This document shows positions 45,974-53,716 of a stretch of 64,000 bases of DNA, in pieces. This DNA comes from Candidatus Gastranaerophilales bacterium (lineage in GTDB: Bacteria > Cyanobacteriota > Vampirovibrionia > Gastranaerophilales > Gastranaerophilaceae). The notes under the pieces are model-generated. The model saw only the letters and a list, made by a program, of their open reading frames with translations. It had not been told where the DNA came from and searched no databases. The stretch is taken from NCBI GenBank assembly GCA_944324305.1, contig CALUVV010000002.1, forward strand, positions 1 through 64,000, read 5' to 3'. The translations under genes and the position numbers were made by a program. Numbering within the stretch: position 1 is the first letter of the stretch; every line of letters starts with the position of its first letter.

Positions 45974-46003
45974 GCCTCAATCCTTAACGTTTAGTAAAGT
46001 AAC

Positions 46004-46076
46004 TGGGCGATACGTGACTCGAACACGTGACCCCCACAACGTCAATGTGGTGCGCTACCAACTGCGCTAATCGCCC
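46004..46076 (-). tRNA. tRNA-Val (anticodon GAC)
   Basis: 73 bases. Acceptor GGGCGAT pairs with ATCGCCC; anticodon stem CCACA/TGTGG with loop TTGACGT gives GAC; T-arm loop TTCGAGT; discriminator A; CCA not encoded. Confidence 0.95.
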
Positions 46077-46178
46077 GAATATTTAATTGTAAGACAAAAA
46101 TTTCATTTTTGTCCGGTGCGCTGCCCCTCTCACAAAACGATAATTAATCGTTTTGTTCGGCAGAGTGCTAATCGCCCG
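46077..46178 (-). other. tRNA-Val-like fragment with nested hairpins
   Basis: Directly upstream of tRNA-Val on the minus strand, GGGCGATTAGC is repeated exactly (46166-46176). A nested hairpin follows (CTGCC...GGCAG enclosing ACAAAACGAT/ATCGTTTTGT), then GCAGCGCACC, which recalls the D-arm region, and finally a perfect GACAAAAAT/ATTTTTGTC hairpin. It has no anticodon or T arm, so it is not a functional tRNA by sight. Confidence 0.5.
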
Positions 46179-46221
46179 AATTAACTCTTAATTTTCAATA
46201 TATTTATTATATCATAAAATA

Positions 46222-46923
46222 TTAAAAATGCATAGCATCAACTTGTTTTAGCATTGATTGAATATCTTTCAAAAGCTCAGCTTCTATAAATATCAACTCC
46301 TGCTTTGTATAGTCTTCATTTTCATATTTAACTCTGGCAAGTTTTGACATTACAATCTTATTAAAAGACAAGTAATTTGAAGTAAATTCTATAATATCCA
46401 CAGCTCTGTAGGGAACTGCGCTGTCATGGAGCCTTAAAACAGATCTGAATATTATCAAAAGAGTTTTTATAACATTATCTAAAACCTTTTTCATTTCCCT
46501 GTCGGATTTAATATTCATTAAGAAACTGTTTTTATATTTCAAGAGAAGATTTTTCAGCTCGGCTTCACATTGCAAACGCAAAAAGTATTTGTTAATACAA
46601 ATTGACGGAACCAAATCTTCACCGTAAATAAGTCTGTAGTTTTCTTTAATATCCGCGTATTCAACCGCATAGACATCAAATGAAGAATACCATTCATCTC
46701 TGTTCATAATTACAGGAATAGGATTTTTATCCTTAACCCATTTTTGTACGGGTTTAGATATCGCGTACAAATTTTCAGCTGTCAGCTGATTTGTGACTAT
46801 CATAAGGTTAAGGTTATTTTTGGCATCTTCAACATTAGCCTGTGAGCCGAATGCAATAACAGACAAAAGATTGTCACCTAAATTATCTTTTAATTCATCA
46901 ATAAATTTATCCAGATTTTTCAT
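46222..46923 (-). CDS. Nucleotidyltransferase-fold protein, degenerate active site
   Basis: 233 residues. 'LLSVIAFGSQANVEDAKNNLNLMIV' follows the minimal nucleotidyltransferase pattern G-S-x-A...D-x-D, but the two aspartates are replaced by Asn ('NNLNLMI'), so catalysis is doubtful. The C-terminal half is helical, HEPN-like in length. AAAGGGGG site at ATG 46923. It is 16 bases from the TPM-domain gene in the same direction. Function unknown. Confidence 0.65.
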   Translation of the reverse strand: MKNLDKFIDELKDNLGDNLLSVIAFGSQANVEDAKNNLNLMIVTNQLTAENLYAISKPVQKWVKDKNPIPVIMNRDEWYSSFDVYAVEYADIKENYRLIYGEDLVPSICINKYFLRLQCEAELKNLLLKYKNSFLMNIKSDREMKKVLDNVIKTLLIIFRSVLRLHDSAVPYRAVDIIEFTSNYLSFNKIVMSKLARVKYENEDYTKQELIFIEAELLKDIQSMLKQVDAMHF

Positions 46924-46939
46924 TTTTTACCCCCTTTTT

Positions 46940-47635
46940 CTACCAGCTTCCCGAACAGCCGCATCCGCCAAAGCCTCCGCCGCCTCCAAAACCGCCGAAG
47001 CTGCCGGAATTAAACCGTCTTCTGCGTGGAGAGAATATCGCTAATATAAAAGCCAGAGGGTATACCCACCAAGGAGTATCATCACTATGTCCGGAAGAAC
47101 TCCCTCCGGAAAGCATTTGCTGAGGACAAACTCCCTGAGAAGTAATAGTAACACCTTCTGCCTGTGCGACAGTTTCCGCTAACACGTAAGCCCCTCTTGC
47201 AATACCGTTTGCATAATCATTTTGTTTATAATAAGGCAAAATATCTTTATCCCTGATATTTTCCAATGTGTTCATACTAATTTTATTTTCAAGTCCTGTA
47301 CCAAGTTCTATTCGCATTTTGCGTTCATTTGGTGCAGTCAAAAATACCATACCGTTATTTTTCCCGACAGCTCCAAGTTTATAGGAACGTCCGATATCAA
47401 GAGCAACATCTTCTACACTTCTTCCGTTAAGTGACGGCAAAGTTACTACAACTAAATCAGCTCCCGACTTTTTCTGCAAATCCCAAAGCGTCATATTCAA
47501 GTCATTCTTAACCTGAGGAGAAAGCAGGTTAGCTTCATCAGCAATAAATCCGGTAAATTTTAAAGTTATTGCCCCTGCAGATAAACTGTTTAGAAGAAGT
47601 AACCCGAAAATAAATAACCAACACCGTCTTAACAT
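46940..47635 (-). CDS. TPM-domain membrane/exported protein (YgcG family)
   Basis: 231 residues: a signal peptide (1-22), a TPM domain ('FIADEANLLSPQVKNDLNMTLWDLQKKSGADLVVVTLPSLNGRS'), one membrane helix near residue 190 ('WVYPLAFILAIFS'), and a Gly-rich tail ending 'GGGGFGGCGCSGSW', typical of YgcG proteins. The role of the family is poorly defined (phosphatase-like and membrane repair functions have been proposed). Confidence 0.85.
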   Translation of the reverse strand: MLRRCWLFIFGLLLLNSLSAGAITLKFTGFIADEANLLSPQVKNDLNMTLWDLQKKSGADLVVVTLPSLNGRSVEDVALDIGRSYKLGAVGKNNGMVFLTAPNERKMRIELGTGLENKISMNTLENIRDKDILPYYKQNDYANGIARGAYVLAETVAQAEGVTITSQGVCPQQMLSGGSSSGHSDDTPWWVYPLAFILAIFSPRRRRFNSGSFGGFGGGGGFGGCGCSGSW

Positions 47636-47685
47636 AATCTGATATTAACACTGATTATATAATTTGTCAATAAATTGTAAATAAA

Positions 47686-47931
47686 CTATTTTTTAGCTGT
47701 CTTGTTTGATTTACTAAAATGAGACATTAATTTTCCAATGCCATTACGCATTTTTATAAAATAGTTAGCTTCATTAGCCCTGTCTATAAGCTGTTCTGAC
47801 CTTATAGCTCTGTCTTTGCCGTGAATATTAACGATTTTAATATTACGTACAGGCGGTTTTAAACTCAACGGACGTAAAGCAGAATCAATAGTAGATACCG
47901 GATTGTTAGAAATTCCAAAAATTTTCCCCAT
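47686..47931 (-). CDS. Small basic hypothetical protein
   Basis: 81 residues, strongly basic, not recognised ('SALRPLSLKPPVRNIKIVNIHGKDRAIRSEQLIDRANEANYF'). No membrane segment and no cysteine. A good GGAG ribosome site precedes ATG 47931. It lies just downstream of tRNA-Cys on the same strand. Confidence 0.55.
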   Translation of the reverse strand: MGKIFGISNNPVSTIDSALRPLSLKPPVRNIKIVNIHGKDRAIRSEQLIDRANEANYFIKMRNGIGKLMSHFSKSNKTAKK

Positions 47932-47957
47932 GACTAAACTCCTTTAAATATAAAAAA

Positions 47958-48029
47958 AGGCGACACCCAGATTCGAACTGGGGGATAAGAGCTTTGCAGG
48001 CTCCTGCCTTACCACTTGGCCATGTCGCC
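47958..48029 (-). tRNA. tRNA-Cys (anticodon GCA)
   Basis: 72 bases. Acceptor GGCGACA/TGTCGCC, anticodon loop CTGCAAA (GCA), T loop TTCGAAT, discriminator U as usual for tRNA-Cys; CCA not encoded. Confidence 0.95.
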
Positions 48030-48083
48030 GTCCTCGTTTCTATATAATACGAAACACATAAAATAATGTCAAGATAATATTTA

Positions 48084-48611
48084 CTAACTTCCCGGATAAC
48101 TTTCTGTATAAACGGTATCACCATTAGACATAATTTGTTTTTTTGCAACAGCAGGATGAATACTTCCCCCTAATTTGGTAGACGGGAATTGCGACTGCCT
48201 CTCAGCTGCAGAACGTACAATTAAAACGGAAGGACCGTCAATACTATAGCTTTTGTTTGCTTCTTCTTCAATTTTGTTAGTATGCAGATTATATACAGTT
48301 TCTTTTTCCCTAAATTTTATTTTCATGTCACTGTAATCTGAATATACTTTATTTGAAGAAAAAAGTTTAAATCCGAATAAATTCTTTTTCTCAATTTCTT
48401 TAATAATTTTAGCACCATCATTTTGAACATAGCAGAAACAGTCTTTATTTAAATTTTTCTGCAACAATGCTAATGAATTTCCGAAGTAACGATTTTGATA
48501 TACAGGATTTCCGCCGGCTCTTTCCATTTGCGCAATCTGTTTATTTGCGTATCGCCCTGTCTGTGATAAAGAATTTAAAAATTTTACAAATCTGTTAACT
48601 TTAACTACCAT
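48084..48611 (-). CDS. Hypothetical protein
   Basis: 175 residues, not recognised. Basic N-terminal helix region ('KVNRFVKFLNSLSQTGRYANKQIAQMERAGGNPVYQNRYFGN'), then a mixed alpha/beta part with 'DGPSVLIVRSAAERQSQFPSTKLGGSIHPAVAKKQIM'. Two cysteines ('CFCY'). No signal peptide and no clear ribosome site. Probably lineage-specific. Confidence 0.55.
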   Translation of the reverse strand: MVVKVNRFVKFLNSLSQTGRYANKQIAQMERAGGNPVYQNRYFGNSLALLQKNLNKDCFCYVQNDGAKIIKEIEKKNLFGFKLFSSNKVYSDYSDMKIKFREKETVYNLHTNKIEEEANKSYSIDGPSVLIVRSAAERQSQFPSTKLGGSIHPAVAKKQIMSNGDTVYTESYPGS

Positions 48612-48644
48612 ATTATATATAAATCCCGAACAAAAAATTATTTG

Positions 48645-48757
48645 CTAAAAAGTCTGCCTTACATAAGAAAAATTCATCAGCATCACATTGGCAGAAGTAC
48701 TGATTACACCCGTAATTATCGTAGCTGCTGCATTGACATTGCCGTCTTTCGTTGAAA
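48645..48757 (-). pseudogene. Possible C-terminal gene remnant
   Basis: In the 195-base space after adhE, one minus-strand frame stays open for about 37 codons ('TKDGNVNAAATIITGVIS...FSYVRQTF' then TAG) with protein-like composition but no start codon or ribosome site. It could be chance. Confidence 0.3.
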
Positions 48758-48792
48758 AAAAATAACTGCTCTAATCAGAGCAGTTATTTTTA
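48756..48792 (-). terminator. adhE terminator
   Basis: Stem AATAACTGCTCT / AGAGCAGTTATT with a short loop, followed on the minus strand by T8. Confidence 0.9.
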
Positions 48793-48806
48793 TATTTTCT
48801 TAAAGC

Positions 48807-51482
48807 TTATTTGCTCGGGTAGTAATCTCTTACAATACCTTCAAAAGCATCTTTGTAAATTGCTTTAATATCTTCCATCAACGGATATGCAGGGTTTGCA
48901 CCTGTACATTGATCGTCGAATGCAAGTTCTACCATTTCATCTAACTTAGCGTTGAAGTCTGCTTCTGTTACGCCAAAGTCTTTGATAGAGTTCGGAAGAT
49001 TTATAGCCTTCATTAGTTTTTCAACTGCCTGAATTAACAATTCTACCTTTTCATCGTCATTCTTACCGCCTAAGCCTAATTCGTCAGCAATCTGGCCGTA
49101 TTTAGCTTTTGCGTTAGGGAATTTATATTGAGGGAATATACATTGTTTTTTCGGACAATCAACAGCATTGTATTTGATTACCTGTCTGAATAACAACGCG
49201 TTAGCCACACCGTGGGGAATGTTAAACATTGCACCCAATTTGTGAGCCATAGAGTGGCATAAACCTAAGAAAGAGTTAGCAAACGCCATACCTGCAATAG
49301 TTGCGGCATAGTGCATTTTTTCTCTTGCAATAGGATCATTTGCGCCTTCATTGTAAGATCTTTCAAGGTATCTGAAGATTAATTTGGTAGCTTCCAATGC
49401 ATTAGAGTTGGTGAAGTTAGTAGCCATTGCGGATACATAAGCTTCGGTAGCGTGTACTAATGCGTCGATACCTGATGCTGCAGTTAAGCCTTTCGGCATA
49501 CCGTCTACAAAGTTCGGGTCAATAATTGCCATATTAGGCGTTAAAGCATAATCAGCGATTGCATATTTTACGTGAGTTTCGTCATCAGTAATAATTGCAA
49601 ACGGAGTAACTTCAGAACCAGTACCTGAAGTTGTCGGAATAGCAACCATAGTTGCTTTTTTACCCAATTCAGGAATACGGCATATTCTTTTTCTGATATC
49701 CATAAATCTCATTGCGATATCTTCGAATACCGTATCAGGCTGTTCGTACAATAACCACATAATCTTAGCAGCATCCATAGGAGACCCGCCGCCTAATGAA
49801 ATAATAACATCAGGTTCGTAAGGTCTGATAATTTCCATTGCCTGATTAATAGTAGACAATGTCGGGTCAGGTTTTACGTCAAAGAAGATTTGATGATCAA
49901 TTCCTACTTCATCCAATACGTTAACGATGCTGTCAACAGCTCCTGAATTGAATAAGAATCTGTCAGTAACGATAAATGCACGTTTTTTGCCTTGAAGTTC
50001 ACGAAGTGCAAGATCAACTGCTCCTCTTTTGAAGTAAACTTTTGGCGGAACTTTAAACCAGAGCATATTTTCTCTCCTTTCAGCAACTGTCTTGTAGTTC
50101 AATAAGTTTTCAACACCGATGTTACCTGATACGGCGTTTTTACCCCAAGAACCGCAGCCGAGTGAAAGTGACGGTTCTAATTTAAAGTTATACAAATCGC
50201 CGATACCGCCCTGAGCTGACGGTGAGTTAATTAAAACACGGCAGGCAGGCATTTTTTCAGCAAATTTGTCTACTCTGTCCTGACGGCGTGTATCTGTATA
50301 AAGGTCTGCAGAGTGTCCTGCACCGCCTTTTGAAACAAGTTCGTAAGTCATTTCTGTAGCATCGTCAAAATCTTTTGCTCTGTACATTGTTAAAATCGGA
50401 GATAATTTTTCTCTTGAAAACGGGTCTTCCCAATCTACAGAAGGTCTTTCAGCCAATAAAATTTTAGCTGTTTCGGGAACTTCAAATCCTGATAATTGAG
50501 CAATTCTGTGTGCACTTTGACCAACGATGTCAGGGTGTGCTGTGCCGCGTTTCGGGTCAATAAACGGAAGGTCAATCATTTTCTTTTCATCAGACGGACT
50601 TAAAAGATATGCGCCTCTGTAAATGAATTCTTTTTTAACTTCTTCGTAAATTTCGTCAACAACGACAACAGCCTGTTCAGAAGCACAAATCATACCGTTA
50701 TCGAATGTTTTGGACATAAGAATTGAAGATACTGCCATTTTAATATCTGCAGTTTCGTCAATAACAGCTGCAGCGTTACCGGGGCCTACACCTAAAGCAG
50801 GGTTGCCTGATGAGTAAGCAGCTTTAACCATTCCGGGGCCGCCTGTAGCCAAAATACAAGAAATCGATTCGTGTTTCATTAACTGATTTGATAATTCAAT
50901 TGAAGGAACATCAATCCAGCCGATAATATCTTCGGGAGCACCTGCTTTTACTGCAGCTTCAAGAACTAATTTAGCTGCGGCAATTGTGCAGTCTTTTGCT
51001 CTCGGGTGCGGTGAAAAGATGATAGCGTTTCTTGTTTTCAAAGCAATCAAAGATTTAAAAATTGCAGTTGAAGTCGGGTTAGTTGTCGGAACAATACCTG
51101 CGATTACGCCGAGGGGTTCTGCAACAACTTTGATACCGTTCATTTTGTCTTCTTTGATTATTCCGCAAGTTTTTGCGTTTTTGTGTTTGTTATAAATGTA
51201 CTCAGAAGCAAAATGGTTTTTGATAATTTTATCTTCAAGCACGCCCATACCTGTTTCGGCAACAGCCATTCTTGCAAGAGGAATACGTGCTTTGTCAGCA
51301 GCGGTAGCTGCAGCTTTGAAGATTGCATCAACTTGTTCCTGCGTGAAAGTTGCATAAATCTTTTGAGCTTTCTTAACTCTTTCAATTAACAATTCCAATT
51401 GTTCAGCGGTTTCAACCTTATTTGAGGAGCTGTTTAAAGCTTTTTCAAGGTTTTCAACCGTTTTTTTGTTTTTTGTTGTCAT
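48807..51482 (-). CDS. adhE: Bifunctional acetaldehyde-CoA/alcohol dehydrogenase AdhE
   Basis: 891 residues, full length. The N-terminal aldehyde dehydrogenase half has its catalytic Cys in 'NGMICASEQAVVV' and 'GIVPTTNPTSTAIFK'. The C-terminal iron alcohol dehydrogenase half has 'SLGGGSPMDAAKIMW', 'IPTTSGTGSEVTPFA' and the metal-binding His motif 'GLCHSMAHKLGAMFNIPHG'. It reduces acetyl-CoA to ethanol, reoxidising two NADH, and typically forms spirosomes. It is monocistronic with its own promoter, Rex-like operator, 120-base leader and terminator. Confidence 0.97.
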   Translation of the reverse strand: MTTKNKKTVENLEKALNSSSNKVETAEQLELLIERVKKAQKIYATFTQEQVDAIFKAAATAADKARIPLARMAVAETGMGVLEDKIIKNHFASEYIYNKHKNAKTCGIIKEDKMNGIKVVAEPLGVIAGIVPTTNPTSTAIFKSLIALKTRNAIIFSPHPRAKDCTIAAAKLVLEAAVKAGAPEDIIGWIDVPSIELSNQLMKHESISCILATGGPGMVKAAYSSGNPALGVGPGNAAAVIDETADIKMAVSSILMSKTFDNGMICASEQAVVVVDEIYEEVKKEFIYRGAYLLSPSDEKKMIDLPFIDPKRGTAHPDIVGQSAHRIAQLSGFEVPETAKILLAERPSVDWEDPFSREKLSPILTMYRAKDFDDATEMTYELVSKGGAGHSADLYTDTRRQDRVDKFAEKMPACRVLINSPSAQGGIGDLYNFKLEPSLSLGCGSWGKNAVSGNIGVENLLNYKTVAERRENMLWFKVPPKVYFKRGAVDLALRELQGKKRAFIVTDRFLFNSGAVDSIVNVLDEVGIDHQIFFDVKPDPTLSTINQAMEIIRPYEPDVIISLGGGSPMDAAKIMWLLYEQPDTVFEDIAMRFMDIRKRICRIPELGKKATMVAIPTTSGTGSEVTPFAIITDDETHVKYAIADYALTPNMAIIDPNFVDGMPKGLTAASGIDALVHATEAYVSAMATNFTNSNALEATKLIFRYLERSYNEGANDPIAREKMHYAATIAGMAFANSFLGLCHSMAHKLGAMFNIPHGVANALLFRQVIKYNAVDCPKKQCIFPQYKFPNAKAKYGQIADELGLGGKNDDEKVELLIQAVEKLMKAINLPNSIKDFGVTEADFNAKLDEMVELAFDDQCTGANPAYPLMEDIKAIYKDAFEGIVRDYYPSK

Positions 51483-51604
51483 ATTATGTATCTCCTTTTG
51501 TAAAATTTATCTTGGTTGCTCGCGATTAACGGGGCTTCGTTTGTCACCTGCAATGGCTTTGCCATTTTGCTGCCAAGCCTTCGCCCTTAGCTCGCAATCC
51601 GCAT

Positions 51605-51622
51605 TCGTGATTTATTTCACAA
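51605..51622 (-). promoter_or_regulatory. Rex-like operator upstream of adhE
   Basis: TTGTGAAATAAATCACGA on the minus strand differs at two positions from the Rex consensus TTGTGAA-N4-TTCACAA. It lies just downstream of the adhE -10 box, where binding would block transcription when NADH is low. Confidence 0.7.
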
Positions 51623-51626
51623 TTAC

Positions 51627-51655
51627 ATTATAAGATAAAGTTATTTTAAAAGCAA
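51627..51655 (-). promoter_or_regulatory. adhE promoter
   Basis: TTGCTT (51650-51655), 17 bases, TATAAT (51627-51632) on the minus strand. Confidence 0.7.
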
Positions 51656-51742
51656 GTGTATTATTTACAATCTTTATACAAATTTAATATTTCATTTATA
51701 TAGAGGAAACTATTATAAATAAAATATTATATACTGTTTGTT

Positions 51743-52444
51743 ATGAATATTTTTCAAAGAATTATTTACTTTTTTCTGGAGCAGCAGGAGAAGTCGCTTT
51801 CAAAAAAATTGCGAAGGCATTTAAAGGTTTCAAGCACCAATTCCACATCAAAAACCGTACTTTCAAAAGGCGTAACTATGACGCTGTCTGCAGAAACTGA
51901 AAAAAATAAAGAACTTGTAAAACAGAATGTTTCTGATATTGTCAAATCCTGTAATAATGATCCGTTCAAGCTTTTAGCCTTTATTGAAAGCAAAGGAACA
52001 AAAGTTGTTAAACTTGATAATGCGGACAGAATTTTATCGGTAATAAAAGAAGAAGAAGGGCTAGTTACAGGGCTGGAAGGGTTAGAAGCATTATACATAA
52101 ACATTGTGACGGAATCAGGTTTTTCTTTTAAGTCAAAACCGATGTTTATAATGCGAAACGGAGCAATCGACCCGTACTATATGGTACACCAGTTCTATAA
52201 ATGGTATGCACTCCATATGGGACTTCCCGGCTTTGATTTTATGTCGCAGAAAATATTTAAAATTTCCTTAAACTCTGACGGTTCAATATTTTCAAACCTT
52301 AATCTTGATGAAATGACAGGTTTACGGGAAGCAATTGCACGGGACAGGGAAGCAACAGAATTTGCCCTTGAACTTGCAAAAGCCCAAGAAGGCAGCAAAA
52401 ATGTCCTTGAAAAAATAAAAAATGACGGCGGTGCAAATATATAA
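51743..52444 (+). CDS. Hypothetical protein
   Basis: 233 residues, not recognised. A short amphipathic N terminus ('MNIFQRIIYFFLEQQEKSLSKKLRRHLKV') may touch the membrane. The middle has 'DPFKLLAFIESKGTKVVKLDNADRILSVIKEEEGLVTGLEGLEALYINI', and 'MRNGAIDPYYMVHQFYKWYALHMGLPGFD' is a compact aromatic block. Divergent from adhE. No signal peptide. Likely lineage-specific. Confidence 0.6.
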   Translation: MNIFQRIIYFFLEQQEKSLSKKLRRHLKVSSTNSTSKTVLSKGVTMTLSAETEKNKELVKQNVSDIVKSCNNDPFKLLAFIESKGTKVVKLDNADRILSVIKEEEGLVTGLEGLEALYINIVTESGFSFKSKPMFIMRNGAIDPYYMVHQFYKWYALHMGLPGFDFMSQKIFKISLNSDGSIFSNLNLDEMTGLREAIARDREATEFALELAKAQEGSKNVLEKIKNDGGANI

Positions 52445-52453
52445 AATAAAAAA

Positions 52454-52477
52454 GGATAGCGGAAGCTATCCTAATTT
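52454..52477 (-). terminator. Terminator of rhodanese gene
   Basis: Stem GGATAGC/GCTATCC. On the minus strand it is followed by T6 (plus-strand A6 at 52448-52453). The rhodanese stop codon overlaps it. Confidence 0.75.
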
Positions 52478-52854
52478 GAAGTTGCAAAACGAAAATCTTC
52501 TGTCCAAGTCTTAAATCCGCCTTCCAAAAGCATTACAGGATAATCATATTCGGCCAGTATCAGACAGGCCTGCGCAGCCAGATGGCACTGCTGATTATAG
52601 CTGTAAATTACCGTAATCTCATCCTTTGATAATTTTTCGGTATTATCTGCAAGTTCGTCTTTGGGTATTGAGATTGCTCCGGGAATATGCGCAATTTCAT
52701 AATCTTCGGCGCGTCTGACGTCAACAAGTTTAACCTTGTTTTCGTCAAGCAGATTTTTTAACTCTATAGGTCCCAGAGTAAAAGCCAAAATTTTTGAAAA
52801 GAAACACCGTGCTTTTTCGGTGTTATGGCGAATTTCTTTAATTTTTTCATTCAT
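52471..52854 (-). CDS. Rhodanese-like domain protein
   Basis: 127 residues from ATG 52854 (an upstream TTG at 52860 is too close to the ribosome site). Single rhodanese domain: 'KLVDVRRAEDYEIAHIPGAISIP' and an active-site loop with Cys in 'YSYNQQCHLAA', then 'LLEGGFKTWTED'. It would handle sulfane sulfur or act as a thiol carrier. Its ribosome site is buried in a 12-bp hairpin. Confidence 0.85.
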   Translation of the reverse strand: MNEKIKEIRHNTEKARCFFSKILAFTLGPIELKNLLDENKVKLVDVRRAEDYEIAHIPGAISIPKDELADNTEKLSKDEITVIYSYNQQCHLAAQACLILAEYDYPVMLLEGGFKTWTEDFRFATSN

Positions 52855-52862
52855 AAACAAGA

Positions 52863-52892
52863 TATCCTTTCTGTTTTTACACAGAAAGGATA
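52863..52892 (-). promoter_or_regulatory. Perfect 12-bp hairpin that sequesters the rhodanese ribosome site
   Basis: On the minus strand the arms TATCCTTTCTGT and ACAGAAAGGATA enclose a six-base loop. The second arm contains the only Shine-Dalgarno sequence (AGAAAGGA), 8-10 bases before ATG 52854. No T run follows, so it is not a terminator. Confidence 0.7.
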
Positions 52893-52988
52893 AATCAAGT
52901 TATAAAATAAATACTTAGCAACATGGTTATATCAATGTAGTAAGCTTTTTCGGGGTAAATTTTACGACAGGCTCACCTTCACACATCA

Positions 52989-53276
52989 TTAACCTAAGAA
53001 TGAAATATGTTTAGGGCTTTTGCTTGCTCTGTCGTAATCAGGTGAAAATAGTATATTATAAGTCTTGCGAAGCTTAGCGCCTAAAGCGGTAAGCATATTC
53101 GGATTTTGTACCATATCCGCTCTTTGAGTACGGTTAAGGTCATTTTCGAAATTAATTTTCGCATTCGGGTTTTGTAACGACAAAATCGCTACGTTAGGGG
53201 TTAAGTTATTAAGATTGCCTTCTCCAAAAGAAACAGGCTTTACTGTATTAAATTTTACCGGATTTACTGTAATCAT
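52989..53276 (-). CDS. Small lineage-type protein with N-terminal F-x-G motif
   Basis: 95 residues, not recognised. 'MITVNPVKFNTVKPVSFGEG' at the N terminus recalls the proteins at 22070 and 30073. The rest is Asn-rich and soluble ('LSLQNPNAKINFENDLNRTQRADMVQNPNMLTALGAKLRKTY'), ending 'HISFLG'. Very strong GGAGGAAAG ribosome site and a near-consensus promoter, so it is probably abundant. Confidence 0.65.
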   Translation of the reverse strand: MITVNPVKFNTVKPVSFGEGNLNNLTPNVAILSLQNPNAKINFENDLNRTQRADMVQNPNMLTALGAKLRKTYNILFSPDYDRASKSPKHISFLG

Positions 53277-53305
53277 ATCTTTCCTCCTCTCGTGAGGTTC
53301 TTATT

Positions 53306-53336
53306 AAGTGTTCATTTAACACTTCATTTAACACTT
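53306..53336 (-). promoter_or_regulatory. Repeats at the transcription start of gene 52989
   Basis: Two tandem copies of the 12-mer AAGTGTTAAATG (minus strand), with an AAGTGTT/AACACTT inverted repeat, just downstream of the -10 box. Candidate operator or leader structure. Confidence 0.5.
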
Positions 53337-53338
53337 TT

Positions 53339-53367
53339 ACTATAGACTATAAAAAATAATTTGTCAA
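53339..53367 (-). promoter_or_regulatory. Promoter of gene 52989
   Basis: TTGACA (53362-53367), 17 bases, TATAGT (53339-53344) on the minus strand, the closest match to consensus seen in the window. Confidence 0.75.
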
Positions 53368-53630
53368 CCCCTATTATAAAGTTTTATTAAGTTGGTCAAA
53401 ACAATTGATAATTAAAGTTTCTGGCATAAAGTGCCTATTTTACACTTATTCCGCAGTAAACGAATTTTCTTACTTATCAAAATTATAGAAGCATGGTTAA
53501 TATGCAATTTTTTTTATTAGACAACAGGTTTTCTTTTATTACCCGAATGGGTAATTGTATTAATCACACTTATTCAGTTAAATATAATCATTAAATCTTT
53601 TTCATACTTCCAGCTATTCTTAATTCCAAC

Positions 53631-53657
53631 GGGAGCCTACGGCTCCCTTTCTTTTTG
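53631..53657 (+). terminator. Plus-strand terminator-like hairpin without a gene
   Basis: GGGAGCC-TAC-GGCTCCC followed by TTTCTTTTT. No plus-strand gene precedes it. Read on the minus strand its stem resembles the ribosomal-operon hairpin repeat. Confidence 0.6.
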
Positions 53658-53659
53658 CA

Positions 53660-53692
53660 TTAAAAAAGCGGCCTTTTGCAAAGCCGCTTTTG
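53660..53692 (-). terminator. lysC terminator
   Basis: Stem AAAAGCGGC / GCCGCTTTT, followed on the minus strand by T6, 25 bases after the lysC stop. Confidence 0.88.
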
Positions 53693-53716
53693 AATATTTA
53701 TTTCATAAATGTAAAG

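Larger units (their letters stand above)
53277..53716. other. 440-base intergenic region
   Basis: Contains the promoter and repeat leader of the gene at 52989, a plus-strand terminator-like hairpin (53631-53657) with no plus-strand gene, and the lysC terminator. The middle (53370-53620) is AT-rich with no convincing reading frame. Confidence 0.6.

Noticed and set aside
52454..52477. Hairpin as terminator of the plus-strand gene ending at 52444
   Set aside because: No T run follows on the plus strand; the A6 on its left makes it a terminator for the minus strand.
52922..52984. 20-codon minus-strand frame (MMCEGEPVVKFTPKK...) after gene 52989
   Set aside because: Very short, weak ribosome site, no similarity I recognise; kept out of the gene list.
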